This document shows, in pieces, positions 8,817-19,280 of a stretch of DNA of 64,000 bases. This stretch comes from an uncultured Clostridia bacterium (GTDB lineage Bacteria > Bacillota > Clostridia > Oscillospirales > Acutalibacteraceae). The translations under genes and the position numbers were made by a program. The DNA is taken from NCBI GenBank assembly GCA_947593615.1, contig CANQDR010000005.1, positions 23,696 through 87,695 of the forward strand. Reading direction: 5' to 3'. The notes beneath the pieces were generated by a model, which saw only the letters and a list, made by a program, of their open reading frames with translations, was not told the origin of the DNA and ran no database searches. Each line of letters begins with the position of its first letter. Position 1 is the stretch's first letter.

Positions 8817-11525
8817 TTAGCTTATAATTTCTCCGGTCTCAGGGTTATAAACTCCCCAGCTGCCGCCATATTTTCCTTGACCATCTCTACCACCGGGTAT
8901 AAAGATGTTCTTGCCGGCTTCTGTTGCTAAGTCACTTGTCTGAGAAGCACCTCCCCACTCAGATGCGTCAGTACCGTTTAATATTTCTTTACTAACAAAC
9001 AGGAAACCCTGAACATTGTCTTTTGGCAATTCTTCATAAATTGTGATCGACCAGATGTTGTTGCCTTCGAACTCCATCTCTGCAGTCTCATTTCTAAGAC
9101 CATTATATGACCAGCTGTAGAAATATACGCTGCCCCACTGAGTTTTACTGTTATCAAAGTAAAGGGTTCTTTCAGTTGGAACTTCTACATTAGGATCATA
9201 AGTTGTATAAGAACCAACTCCGTCGGCAAGAACCTGGAAGCAGTTTGAAGTTCCTCTGTCTGCAAGGTCTTTCCAAACATTCAGGATACAAGTATCAGGA
9301 TGATCGGTTTCATTGTATACTTGACCTGTAGCCTTATAATCAGCCATTCCTGATTCAAAAGTCTCTTCAGAAGTTTCAAAAGGAGTTCTGTAGAAGCCTA
9401 TGTCAGTCCAATCTGCCGGTAAATTATCCGTGTAGAATACTCCGGCATCTTCATCATAGCCTTCTATAACAAAGTATTCCTCAGTCTTGTTGTTATATAT
9501 CCAGATCATTGCGCCGTACTCATTGAGCCATTTTACATCATTTGGCATATAGAATCTGCCTGTGGGAGCCTCTGTAGGCGTTGGAGGCTCTGTAGGCTGA
9601 GGCTTATCAGGAAGCGGCTTTTTGGCTGTTTCGCCTGTATGGTTACCTTCTTCGATTTGATCTACAATATATTTCTGAACTAATGTTGCGTCTATAACAG
9701 TGATTCTTTCGTCTTCATTAACATCGGCCGCAACATAAGGTACACCTTCTAAAACGGACAAGCTTACTATGTGTGCCTGTATAGCTGTTGCGTCCTGAAC
9801 GCTGACGCGTCCGTCGCCGTTTGTATCTCCTATAAGCACATCTACATACTCAGATGCTGATGACGACTCTGTTGCTGATGTTGATGATTCAGTTGGTGCA
9901 GTAGTTTCACTACCACCAATTGGAACCAGTTTATCTAACGCTTCGTTAAGAGCCGCAAGTGCTGCATTAACTTCAACTTGTGTTGCGTTTTTATTTTTAA
10001 GCACACGATTTGCTGTTGTCATAGCACTTGTCAGACTTGCATATGAAGCGGCAGTATATTGGGTGCTGTCAATTTCCTGAGCTTTGTCATATGCTGCCTG
10101 AAGCTCGGTGGTATCAAGGTCAAGATAACGAACCGTAATGCCGTTCTCTAAAGCATATTCTTCTGCCGTGCTGTTTCCCGAGCAATAAATTTTCAGTGCT
10201 GTCGATGGAGCATGTGGTGTGCCGGAGTCCTGACTGCCGCCCTCATAGATATCAAAAATCTCCGCGCCTTTTACAGCATCTCCAAAGATTACGTCTTTTG
10301 AGTATATATAAACATTTACAAGAGCTGATCTGTTAACGAAAGCCTGCCAACCTATAAGCTTTAGATATTTGGGCAAACTAATTTCGTTCAGACGAGAAAT
10401 CTCAGGGTTTGATAAACCAAAAGCACGGTTGCCTATCTTCACAAGTTGCGAATCATCAGGGAATTTAACTTCCGTTAACTGAGAACAATTATAAAAGGCT
10501 TCATCATCAATAAGTGTTACTGAAGCAGGAAACTCAATACTCCTTAATATTTTATTTCCTGAAAATGCTGACTTATCTATAGTTGTAACAGGAATTTTAT
10601 TTATTTCTGATGGAATTATAACATTCGCTTTACCGCTTTCATCTTTAAGACCCGTAATTTTAATGGCAGCGCCGTCATTAATACGCTCCCATTTAAATTC
10701 TGATGTATCGGGTTCTGTAGTAACATCCGGATCTGTAGTTGGCTCCACTATTTGTATAAATTTAATTTCTTTTACATTTACGTTATTTTTTTCAGCTTCT
10801 AACAAGAAATTGTGTATTGGACTTCCCTCAATAACATAAAATGTTATATCACTCGATGGAAATGTTTGACCGTTAATAATAGGTGAAGGAGAATAAAAAT
10901 ATATCTCATTAATTGCTAAACAATCAGTAAAAGAGGAACCGCTACCAAACTGTACATTTGACCGTACTTTTACAGTTGCTAAAGATGTACAACCTTTAAA
11001 TGCATTATTTGATACACTCTCTAATGATTCCGGTAAGTCAATACTAAGTAATGAGGTATTATTTAAAAACGCACTGGCTTTTATCTCTTTTATACCGTTA
11101 TTTAAAGTAACATTACTAATATTTGAACATCCAGAAAACCATCTTGCACCTATAGTACTTATCGTACCGGGAATATTTACAGAATTAATATTCTTATTAT
11201 CTTTAAAAGCAAACTCATCAATAGAAGTTACATTATAAGATACTCCACTTTCATTACTAACCGTCTGGGGTATTACTACATCTCCGCTTGCATTATCAGC
11301 CTTAACTAAAGTAACTGTATTTGTTACAGTTTCATCTGTAACCTTATAGGTGTAATCACCAGAAACAAATTCATCAGATATTGCAGCAGAAGCTGACATT
11401 GGTGTAATAGCAAAAATTCCAAACAACAGTGAAATAACCAACAAGAAGCTAAGCAGTTTGGTTTTTTGCTGTATTATTATTTTTATCATAATCACCTCAA
11501 ACAAAAATAATATTGCGAGTTTCAT
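8817..11525 (-). CDS. Paralog of the 2401..5073 protein: LRR/FIVAR-like/dockerin/CBM26-like secreted protein
   Basis: Dockerin and linker nearly identical to the first copy; divergent N-terminal LRR region; C-term RTLYFDNSKTQWGSVYFYSWSYNGLRNE. Confidence 0.85.
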   Translation of the reverse strand: MKLAILFLFEVIMIKIIIQQKTKLLSFLLVISLLFGIFAITPMSASAAISDEFVSGDYTYKVTDETVTNTVTLVKADNASGDVVIPQTVSNESGVSYNVTSIDEFAFKDNKNINSVNIPGTISTIGARWFSGCSNISNVTLNNGIKEIKASAFLNNTSLLSIDLPESLESVSNNAFKGCTSLATVKVRSNVQFGSGSSFTDCLAINEIYFYSPSPIINGQTFPSSDITFYVIEGSPIHNFLLEAEKNNVNVKEIKFIQIVEPTTDPDVTTEPDTSEFKWERINDGAAIKITGLKDESGKANVIIPSEINKIPVTTIDKSAFSGNKILRSIEFPASVTLIDDEAFYNCSQLTEVKFPDDSQLVKIGNRAFGLSNPEISRLNEISLPKYLKLIGWQAFVNRSALVNVYIYSKDVIFGDAVKGAEIFDIYEGGSQDSGTPHAPSTALKIYCSGNSTAEEYALENGITVRYLDLDTTELQAAYDKAQEIDSTQYTAASYASLTSAMTTANRVLKNKNATQVEVNAALAALNEALDKLVPIGGSETTAPTESSTSATESSSASEYVDVLIGDTNGDGRVSVQDATAIQAHIVSLSVLEGVPYVAADVNEDERITVIDATLVQKYIVDQIEEGNHTGETAKKPLPDKPQPTEPPTPTEAPTGRFYMPNDVKWLNEYGAMIWIYNNKTEEYFVIEGYDEDAGVFYTDNLPADWTDIGFYRTPFETSEETFESGMADYKATGQVYNETDHPDTCILNVWKDLADRGTSNCFQVLADGVGSYTTYDPNVEVPTERTLYFDNSKTQWGSVYFYSWSYNGLRNETAEMEFEGNNIWSITIYEELPKDNVQGFLFVSKEILNGTDASEWGGASQTSDLATEAGKNIFIPGGRDGQGKYGGSWGVYNPETGEIIS

Positions 11526-11574
11526 AAATATAAGGGCGGCCGTTAAAGCCGCCCCTATTAGAGCGCTCTATGAA

Positions 11575-12585
11575 TTAGCTAAGAGTTAATGTGTATGTTA
11601 CTTCTTCACCGGCGGAAACCAACGGCTCCTGGTTTGGAAGAACATTACCATTCGCATCTCTGATTATAAACTTTCTGGCTGTATCCCAGTTATCAGAAGT
11701 TGTGAAAATAACCTGAGCAGAACCATTGATGCTGTAAGTATATACTTCTTCATCTGCATCATATGTCATTTTGTTAAACGATGTTCCAACTCTGTCTCCG
11801 CCAAAGGTGTATACATAGATGTCGCCTGTGTAATCTTTAGCAGTAGCAGTAATTACAGCTTCTGACTTCTCTGTATAGGTATAAGTCTTTGAAACATCAC
11901 CGAGAGTAACCGTAAGTGTTGTTGTCTCTGTAAAAGTAAATGAATGAGAACCGGTAAATGCTACAGGTTCCTCTTCATTAACCTGATATGTTGCAGTTTC
12001 GCCTGCAGGAACGTTAAATGCATATACGCTTACAGTAATTGAACCTGTAAAGTCTTTTGACAGAGGAGCTGCCAAAATTTCCGGCTGTGGAGCAATGTCT
12101 GTGAATGACAAATCAACAGATGTGATATGTTTTTCAGCATCATATGTGAATTCGCCGTCAGTCTTTACAGGCTTGTATGTGTTCATGCCTGTTTCAACAG
12201 ACATATTAGCTGTCTGCTGACCGCTCCAATCGGTTGAGTTTGTAAACAGGAAGTATTCTGTAGGTACACTTACACCGCCTTGTTCAACAGTTGCCGGAAC
12301 GTCAACCGGAGTTACTACATAGTAGAGATTATCTCCAACAGGATTACCTTCTTCATCAACTTTAGCCTCTTCCTTTTCCATAGGAACGAAGTCTCCGAAG
12401 TAGCCGTAATTCCAAGCGTAGAAGTAAATTTTATCCCACTGTGTGTCTGTGTTATCAAAATAAATTCGTGAACCTGCCTTAAATGCAATGTTGTCATCTT
12501 CAGCAGCAGATGCAGAAACTGCGCCAACTGTCATAGCTGAGAATGCCATCAAAGCAGTTAATAATAATGATACGATCTTTTTCAT
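11575..12585 (-). CDS. Single-unit paralog of the 5926..8577 CBM26-like secreted protein
   Basis: Signal peptide MKKIVSLLLTALMAFSAMTVGAVSASA; one IYFDNTDTQWDKIYFYAWNYGYFGDFVPME unit plus GDIYVYTFGGDRVG module. Confidence 0.85.
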   Translation of the reverse strand: MKKIVSLLLTALMAFSAMTVGAVSASAAEDDNIAFKAGSRIYFDNTDTQWDKIYFYAWNYGYFGDFVPMEKEEAKVDEEGNPVGDNLYYVVTPVDVPATVEQGGVSVPTEYFLFTNSTDWSGQQTANMSVETGMNTYKPVKTDGEFTYDAEKHITSVDLSFTDIAPQPEILAAPLSKDFTGSITVSVYAFNVPAGETATYQVNEEEPVAFTGSHSFTFTETTTLTVTLGDVSKTYTYTEKSEAVITATAKDYTGDIYVYTFGGDRVGTSFNKMTYDADEEVYTYSINGSAQVIFTTSDNWDTARKFIIRDANGNVLPNQEPLVSAGEEVTYTLTLS

Positions 12586-13774
12586 TGTTTTAATCCTCCT
12601 AACTGGAAATTTTTATAATCTTTTCTTATTATTTTATTGTTTAAGTATACAATAAAAAAACTAAGACTTTCGGAAGATGCTTTTTAAAAGCACTTCCTAT
12701 GTTTACGAATGTACACCCGATAAACAATTTGTTAATTTAAGATCCCCCTCTTTGGTACGGCATAATGTCTATACCAAAGAAACCTTAATTTTCAGGTGCA
12801 GGAGCAGTAGTGTCTGTTCCACACAATAAAAAGAATTTTGCCGGCAGACGGAAAACTAATTGTTATGGCGTCTGGTTCTTGGGAAAAATATTCTAAAATT
12901 GCTTTTGTGTTCATCAAATTAATATTATCAATTAAATTAATTACTCTTTGAACCGAAATTAAATAAATTCCCAATTGATTTCTTTCTTAATATTCAATTG
13001 TCGTTGGGCGTTCCACCCATTATTAATTAACGTCATAATTAATGCCCGATTATTAAATCTGCATTAACTATGACCCATTAATTCCCATCGCAATATCACT
13101 CCTTTCTTTTACAGAGGTTTTAACGAGTGTAATTATTTGTTATTTTAGTGATAAAATATCACCTAAAAGCGTTTTAAAAAACATTTCATATATACTTGCA
13201 ATATTTTAAGATGCTTACTATATGAAAATATAGCGTGCGTATGCAAATATAATTAGAAATGGACTTATTAATATGAATATTCAAAAATCATTGCACGTAT
13301 AACACAATCAACAAAATTTTTATATGCATTTTTTTAGAAATCACAAAGTCTAAAAACCGATATTTAAAACTAAATTGTCAATTTTATTTGTATTTCAAAG
13401 AATTAATACATGCTTTTGAATTCATTTTTTCTTAACTTTGACTATATTATAATCCTAAAATATTCTTTTGTCAATAAGTTTTTGTAAATTTTTTTATAAT
13501 TTGTTTGAATTTAATAAAAAAGGAAACCATATTCTAATATTCAACAATTTTGTTCTTAGGACATTTTACACCTATAAACACAAAAATCACCTATTTAATT
13601 TATATTTCGACTTCTTTCGATCAAAAATCAAGGTGGTTTTGCCGAATATTCGGGCAAACTGTGCTGATTGACAGCAATTAAGACAAGCGATGTTTTGTCA
13701 CTTAAAATTTATGCAGACAGTTCTGACTAATTATATTTTTTGTATTCAAAGCATTTCCGCACGATTTTATGTTC

Positions 13775-13814
13775 AAAAAAATCCTCTAATGCAAAAAACA
13801 TTAGAGGATTTTTT
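13775..13814 (-). terminator. Terminator of alkaline phosphatase gene
   Basis: aaaaaaatcctctaatg...cattagaggatttttt. Confidence 0.7.
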
Positions 13815-13829
13815 AATGTGTTATTATGT

Positions 13830-15059
13830 TTAATTTTTATGAGATTCATTGAGCACTTTTCTCATATATTTTGCAATATCGGTATTGTCAATTAATTCTT
13901 TTTCGCAAATGCCTGCCGACTGCGCTCCGCCTGCCATTAACAGAACATCTGTATTCGTGTGCTCTCCGCCTGATGTGAAACAACTGTTATTAATATCCTC
14001 GGGCTTTGGATTATCGGGAAGCTTTACTCCTCCTGTTTCGTGGTCGGCTGTTACTATTACAAGCGTTCCCACATGCTCCTGCGCCCATTTGAGAACATAA
14101 TCTACGGAATGGTCAAATGCCTGCATCTGTTCAAGAGTAGATTCCATATCCTCCTCAGATTCAAAAACGTCAATGTTGCTTCCTTCTACCATAAGGAAAA
14201 ATCCATTGTCATTGTCAAGCATTTCAAGAGCTTTTGAAGTCATTGTTGTAAGCGACGGCCACTTATCAGCCTTATCCATATTGTCATAGGCAAACAGTCC
14301 AAGTACCTTGTCGTCATCTGCTGTAAGCTCTAAAAGCTGTTTTTCATCTGTAATGTACTTATATCCATTTTCGTCAACAGCGCTCTGTACCTTTTTGGAA
14401 TTTTTATAATACTTTTCTCCGCCGCCAAACATTACATTTATATTTGAGTTTATCATTTCTCGCAAAATCTGCGGATAATTTTCTCTTGAAGTGTTATGCG
14501 CCGCCATTCCGGCAGGTGTTGCATGGCAAACGTAATGCCTGTCAACAAGTCCTGTTTTCAGCCCAAGCGACTGAGCAAACTCGCATATTGTTTCAAGCTC
14601 GTTTCCGTCGGGATCAACCCCTATACAGCCGTTGTATGTCTTATATCCTGTGCTGATTGCCGTTGCAGAAGCCGCGCTGTCGGTAAACTCGGCGTAACCG
14701 TCAGCTACCGACTGTGAATATGTAGTGACATGAGTTTTATTCTTTAATCCACTCATAACGAGCTTATCTCCCTTTACGACTTCAGAGGCTTTGATTATGT
14801 TTTCTCCCATTCCGTCACCGATCATAAGAATAATATTCTTGACGGGTACATCTTCGTCGAGGTTGTACTCTGCATAGTCAACCCATTCAAGAACATCCGT
14901 TTCGGCGCTAATTTTGTCTGCATTGTCTTTAGCCGGCTGCTCTGTTGTTGTCTGCACAGACGCCGCAGTATCGGCGGTTGAATCGCTTTTTGAATTTGAG
15001 CATGCGCAAAATGAGCATACCATTACGGCAGCAAGCAAAACTGATAGTATTTTTTTCAT
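13830..15059 (-). CDS. Alkaline phosphatase (lipoprotein signal)
   Basis: VKNIILMIGDGMGENI, TDSAASATAISTGYKTYNG, VTADHETGG; lipobox-like VCSFCAC. Confidence 0.9.
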   Translation of the reverse strand: MKKILSVLLAAVMVCSFCACSNSKSDSTADTAASVQTTTEQPAKDNADKISAETDVLEWVDYAEYNLDEDVPVKNIILMIGDGMGENIIKASEVVKGDKLVMSGLKNKTHVTTYSQSVADGYAEFTDSAASATAISTGYKTYNGCIGVDPDGNELETICEFAQSLGLKTGLVDRHYVCHATPAGMAAHNTSRENYPQILREMINSNINVMFGGGEKYYKNSKKVQSAVDENGYKYITDEKQLLELTADDDKVLGLFAYDNMDKADKWPSLTTMTSKALEMLDNDNGFFLMVEGSNIDVFESEEDMESTLEQMQAFDHSVDYVLKWAQEHVGTLVIVTADHETGGVKLPDNPKPEDINNSCFTSGGEHTNTDVLLMAGGAQSAGICEKELIDNTDIAKYMRKVLNESHKN

Positions 15060-15134
15060 AGTTTTTCCTCATTATGTACTAATTTGAATTTTTAAGCCGC
15101 ATGTGTTAGATATTATACGGACAAGCTCTGGGTT

Positions 15135-15533
15135 TTACGGAAGCTTGTTGTATTCTTCGTCTGCAACGGGTTCAAGCCATTCGTTTGACGAGCCGTCCGC
15201 CGGGACCTCAACCGCAAGATGTGTAAAAAGACTGTCTTTTGCAGCACCGTGCCAATGCTTGACTTCGGGAGGAATGTTGACAACATCACCCGGGTTAAGC
15301 TCGCGGGCAGATTCTCCCTCTGCCTGATGCCAGCCTCTGCCGTTTGTAACAAGCAAAATCTGACCGCCTTTGTGGTGTATATGCCAATTGTTGCGGCATG
15401 ACGGCTCAAAGGTTACGTTTCCAATAGGCACACCGGTAGTTGTGAGCATTTCAAGATAAGCGTTGCCAGAGAAATATTTTGAAAACGTTTCCGGCATTGG
15501 TTCGCCTTTTTTGAATAAGACATCATTTCCCAT
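15135..15533 (-). CDS. Cupin-domain protein
   Basis: NNWHIHHKGGQILLVTNGRGWHQAEGE...GDVVNIPPEVKHWHGA. Confidence 0.85.
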   Translation of the reverse strand: MGNDVLFKKGEPMPETFSKYFSGNAYLEMLTTTGVPIGNVTFEPSCRNNWHIHHKGGQILLVTNGRGWHQAEGESARELNPGDVVNIPPEVKHWHGAAKDSLFTHLAVEVPADGSSNEWLEPVADEEYNKLP

Positions 15534-15811
15534 TTAATTCACCTCGTATATTTTTAATTTTAAAAAATAACATAAATTAAAAAAGTCAGTCTTATAAATG
15601 TTTTTTAACTTGTTATTTTTATTATATATTTGAGAACAACTTCAAGTCAAGGGTTTTTAATAATATTAGTTTTTATTATGAAAAATTCCATAAAATACCT
15701 AAGCTAAAAAACAAAATCAAAGTCGAATCTCGGAATAATAATTTATCATTATCACACAATATTAAAGCAATTATTTTGCTAATTTTTTTAAAATAAAGGG
15801 AGTTTATAGAT

Positions 15812-16354
15812 ATGAAAGCAACAGGTATTGTAAGAAGAATTGACGACCTCGGAAGGGTCGTAATTCCAAAGGAAATTCGCCGTACTCTGCGTATTCGCGA
15901 GGGCGATCCTCTGGAGATTTACACGGCAACAGACGGAGAGGTTATTTTTAAAAAATACTCTCCGGTCGGAGAACTTTCGGCATTTGCAGGACAATATGCT
16001 GATGTGCTTGCACGCATAAGCTCATTGCCGACTATAATTTGCGATAAGGATCATGTTATTGCCGCCGCAGGCGTATCAAAACGCGAATATCTTGAGCGCA
16101 GAGTAAGCACAGTCCTTGAAAATTATATGGAAAACAGAAAAAGCTATGCCGCTACTCAGCAGAGCATAAACGATGTTCAGCCGATTGAGGGCATTGAACA
16201 CTGCGCTTCGGTAATTTATCCGATTATCGCATCGGGCGATGTTACCGGCGCAGTTGTAATGCTGACGGGAGAAACTTTAAAAATTCCCACAACCGCAGAA
16301 ATAAAGCTTGCACAGTCAGCAGCCGCTTTTCTTGGAAAACAAATGGAAGAATAA
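15812..16354 (+). CDS. spoVT: Stage V sporulation protein T, AbrB-family regulator
   Basis: MKATGIVRRIDDLGRVVIPKEIRRTLRIREGDPLEIYT AbrB N-terminus plus GAF-like C-terminus. Confidence 0.9.
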   Translation: MKATGIVRRIDDLGRVVIPKEIRRTLRIREGDPLEIYTATDGEVIFKKYSPVGELSAFAGQYADVLARISSLPTIICDKDHVIAAAGVSKREYLERRVSTVLENYMENRKSYAATQQSINDVQPIEGIEHCASVIYPIIASGDVTGAVVMLTGETLKIPTTAEIKLAQSAAAFLGKQMEE

Positions 16355-16361
16355 ATACTAA

Positions 16362-16392
16362 AGGGCTGCAGCAAATGCTGCAGCCCCAATTT
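16362..16392. terminator. Bidirectional terminator between spoVT and ftsZ
   Basis: gggctgcagcaaatgctgcagcccc. Confidence 0.7.
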
Positions 16393-16405
16393 TTATAAAT
16401 ATTTA

Positions 16406-17500
16406 TTACTTATTAAAGATTGACATAATATCGTAGAAGGTATCGTCTTCATCATCTGTTTTATCCTTTGTAGAAGCAGTGGAATTATCACTCTTTTCAG
16501 AGATTACAGATTCTTCTTCAAGCTTCTTTTTTGCAATCTGACCGCCGGCGTTAAAGCCTGTAGCAATAACGGTAACGCTCATTTCATCATCCATCTTATC
16601 GTCTATTACAGCACCCCAAATGATATTTGCGTCTTCAGACACTTTATCCTTGATCATTGTGGAAGCTGCGTCAATATCATCAAGACTTACGTCTGCCGAA
16701 GCTGTGATATTAATAATAAGGCCTTTAGCTCCGTCAATTGAAGTTTCAAGCAGAGGACTTGAAATAGCCATATCAGCGGCAACAGTTGCTTTGTCTTTGC
16801 CTGTTGCGCTTCCCATACCCATATGAGCATAGCCGGCATCTTTCATCACAGATGTTACGTCTGCGAAGTCAAGATTTACAAGACCCGGCAAAAGAATAAG
16901 GTCGGAAATACTCTGAACGCCCTGTCTTAAAACATCGTCAGCAATTGCAAATGCATTCTGAAGCGTAATACTTTGGTCAGAAACATATTTAAGTCTTTCG
17001 TTAGGAACAATAATCAGTGAGTCAACACAAGCGGAAAGCTCTGCAATACCCTGTTCAGCCTGCGTCATTCTTCTTTTGCCTTCAAATGCAAAAGGTTTTG
17101 TAACAACGCCTACTGTAAGAATACCCATATCTTTAGCAATTTTTGCAACAATTGGAGCCGCGCCTGTACCTGTGCCGCCGCCCATACCTGCCGTTACAAA
17201 CACCATATCAGTGTCTTTCAGCAATGCGGCAATTTCATCTCTGCTTTCTTCAGCGGCACTCTGACCGATTGCAGGCATTGAACCTGCTCCCTTGCCTCGT
17301 GTCAGCTTTTCGCCGATCTGTATTTTCTGTGATGCTTTGGATAATCTTAAAACGTGCTCGTCCGTATTTATCGCAATGAACTCTACATTCTTGACCTCCA
17401 TTGCTACCATGCGGTTTACAGCATTTCCGCCGCCGCCGCCGACACCTATAACTTTGATCTTAGGCATATACTCATTTTCCAATTCCAGTTCAAAAGCCAT
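16406..17500 (-). CDS. ftsZ: Cell division protein FtsZ
   Basis: [32 protein letters not shown]. Confidence 0.97.
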   Translation of the reverse strand: MAFELELENEYMPKIKVIGVGGGGGNAVNRMVAMEVKNVEFIAINTDEHVLRLSKASQKIQIGEKLTRGKGAGSMPAIGQSAAEESRDEIAALLKDTDMVFVTAGMGGGTGTGAAPIVAKIAKDMGILTVGVVTKPFAFEGKRRMTQAEQGIAELSACVDSLIIVPNERLKYVSDQSITLQNAFAIADDVLRQGVQSISDLILLPGLVNLDFADVTSVMKDAGYAHMGMGSATGKDKATVAADMAISSPLLETSIDGAKGLIINITASADVSLDDIDAASTMIKDKVSEDANIIWGAVIDDKMDDEMSVTVIATGFNAGGQIAKKKLEEESVISEKSDNSTASTKDKTDDEDDTFYDIMSIFNK

Positions 17501-17678
17501 CTTTACGTCCTCCTTATATATCTGTCAATTTATCCCAATAAAATACATGCTATTTATAAATAAATAATTATACTGTAATATATTATCATACTTTTGCAAA
17601 AATATCAATGCTTTTAAGTGTTTTTTCTGTATTTTTATTATTACTTTCGTCATTAACTTTATAAATTCCACCTAAAAG

Positions 17679-19085
17679 CTATTCTTCTTGATATATATTG
17701 CCGTCATCATAGGCGTTGTCGCTGTATGTATCGTCATACGTTCCGTCGTCATAGGCGTTGTCGCTGTATGTATCGTCGTACGTGCCGTCATCGTAGGCGT
17801 TGTCGCTGTATGTATCCTCATATGCTCCGTCATCATATGTGTCGCCGCTGTATGTATCCTCATATATTCCGTCGTCATACGTATCATCACTATATGTGTT
17901 ACCGCTGTCTGGCGGAGTTGTTGTCGGCTGTGTAGAAGCTGTCGGAATGGTTTCGCCGGGTTTATAGTGCGACATCTTAGTAGTATTGCAGGACGACACA
18001 TCAAGTGTTCCCGATATTGAACCAGTATTATTCGGGTCAAGCTTTTCATTGATTATTGCCATAGCCGTTCGTATTTTATAGTCTATATCTTCGGGCAATC
18101 CTATATTAATTTTTATTCTGTTGTCGTAATTCAGAGTTATATTGGCAGTATCGGTAACATCAAATCCTGTTATATCCTTAACTTCGTTGGCTCTCAGGCT
18201 TTCGGATACATCTTCAAGAATATCAGGAATATTTTCATCTTCAAAAGAAACATAAGCACCGATTTTTGTGCTTTGCAGTTTACCGCATTTTAATTCGGGA
18301 AGCTTGTCCGTGTTAACATCTATATTATCAAGGATTCTTCCCTTTGAGCTTATAAGCAGATAGCTTTTGCCGTTTTTGATAACGTATGAAGGAACTGCAT
18401 CGGTAATATTAATTGTAATTGTGTCGGGAATAGTAAAATTAACTTCCGCTTTTTCTATATAGGAAAGATTTTCGGTAATGTTTTCAGGGGTACTGCCCAG
18501 TGCAGCGATAAAAATATTTTGCTGCATCTCAACACCGCTGAAAGCTATTATCTGATCATCATAATAATATTCGTCGCCTTCAACAACTATTTTCTCTGTT
18601 TTAAACAGGACTGTAAAACTGAGAATAATTCCGATTGCAAGCACTGCAATAAAAATTCCGCTGTAAAGAAAAATTCGTCTGTGTTTAAGCTGTTTTCCTG
18701 TAAGCGGTTTTTTGCGCCTGTGTATCACTTCATTTTCCTGATCGTGAATTTCTCTTGCACGGCGCTCCTGTTTTTGCCTTTCGCCGTACTCATCTATATA
18801 ATAGCCGTCATTAAAATCCTTGGGTTCAAGATTTCTGATTTTCTCTTCACTCTCACGTCTGAATTTTTCTTCACGGCTTAAATTTTCATCTTTGTATTCC
18901 GAACGTGAATTAACCGCCTGTTCAATTTTACTTAAGGAACGCTTTCTTGAATTTGCATAGGATTCTCTCGCCCTTTTTTCCTGCTCCTTATGATACTTCT
19001 GAGCCTGCTTTGCCGCTGCCTTTCTTTGCTTGGCAAGCTGTTTTTTATCTCTTGCTGAAAGCGGTTGTCTTTCACTCACCGACAA
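17679..19085 (-). CDS. ftsQ: FtsQ/DivIB-type POTRA division protein with acidic 14-aa C-terminal repeats
   Basis: Basic cytoplasmic N-term, one TM (RIFLYSGIFIAVLAIGIILSFTVLF), POTRA-like KIVVEGDEYYYDDQIIAFSGV; position in dcw cluster. Confidence 0.8.
   Translation of the reverse strand: MSVSERQPLSARDKKQLAKQRKAAAKQAQKYHKEQEKRARESYANSRKRSLSKIEQAVNSRSEYKDENLSREEKFRRESEEKIRNLEPKDFNDGYYIDEYGERQKQERRAREIHDQENEVIHRRKKPLTGKQLKHRRIFLYSGIFIAVLAIGIILSFTVLFKTEKIVVEGDEYYYDDQIIAFSGVEMQQNIFIAALGSTPENITENLSYIEKAEVNFTIPDTITINITDAVPSYVIKNGKSYLLISSKGRILDNIDVNTDKLPELKCGKLQSTKIGAYVSFEDENIPDILEDVSESLRANEVKDITGFDVTDTANITLNYDNRIKINIGLPEDIDYKIRTAMAIINEKLDPNNTGSISGTLDVSSCNTTKMSHYKPGETIPTASTQPTTTPPDSGNTYSDDTYDDGIYEDTYSGDTYDDGAYEDTYSDNAYDDGTYDDTYSDNAYDDGTYDDTYSDNAYDDGNIYQEE
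17688..17900 (-). repeat. Tandem 42-bp coding repeat (YSDNAYDDGTYDDT) at FtsQ C-terminus
   Basis: About five consecutive 14-aa units visible in the translation. Confidence 0.9.
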
Positions 19086-19280
19086 TCCCTCCTTTCTTAT
19101 ACTAATCTCTGATTAAAAGCTTTAATGGGTTTTTAATGGATTTTCGTCAGACGAGAACTATACTGCAGGAAGGCAGACACCTTCCGAGAATATAGGACAA
19201 AGTATGGCGGAAAACACGCCGAAAATACATAAAGTTTTTGGTTAGAGTTTAGTATAAACGTCCTTTATTTCCAAATTCAT

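Noticed and set aside
17688-17900. Regular repeats resembling a CRISPR array
   Set aside because: Contiguous in-frame coding repeats with no unique spacers
17688-18020. Plus-strand ORFs over the repeat (VVIGVVAVCIVI...)
   Set aside because: Antisense translation of the 42-bp repeats; no RBS
17672-18049. 125-aa minus-strand ORF rich in TMTAR/HTA repeats
   Set aside because: Alternate frame of the FtsQ tandem repeat
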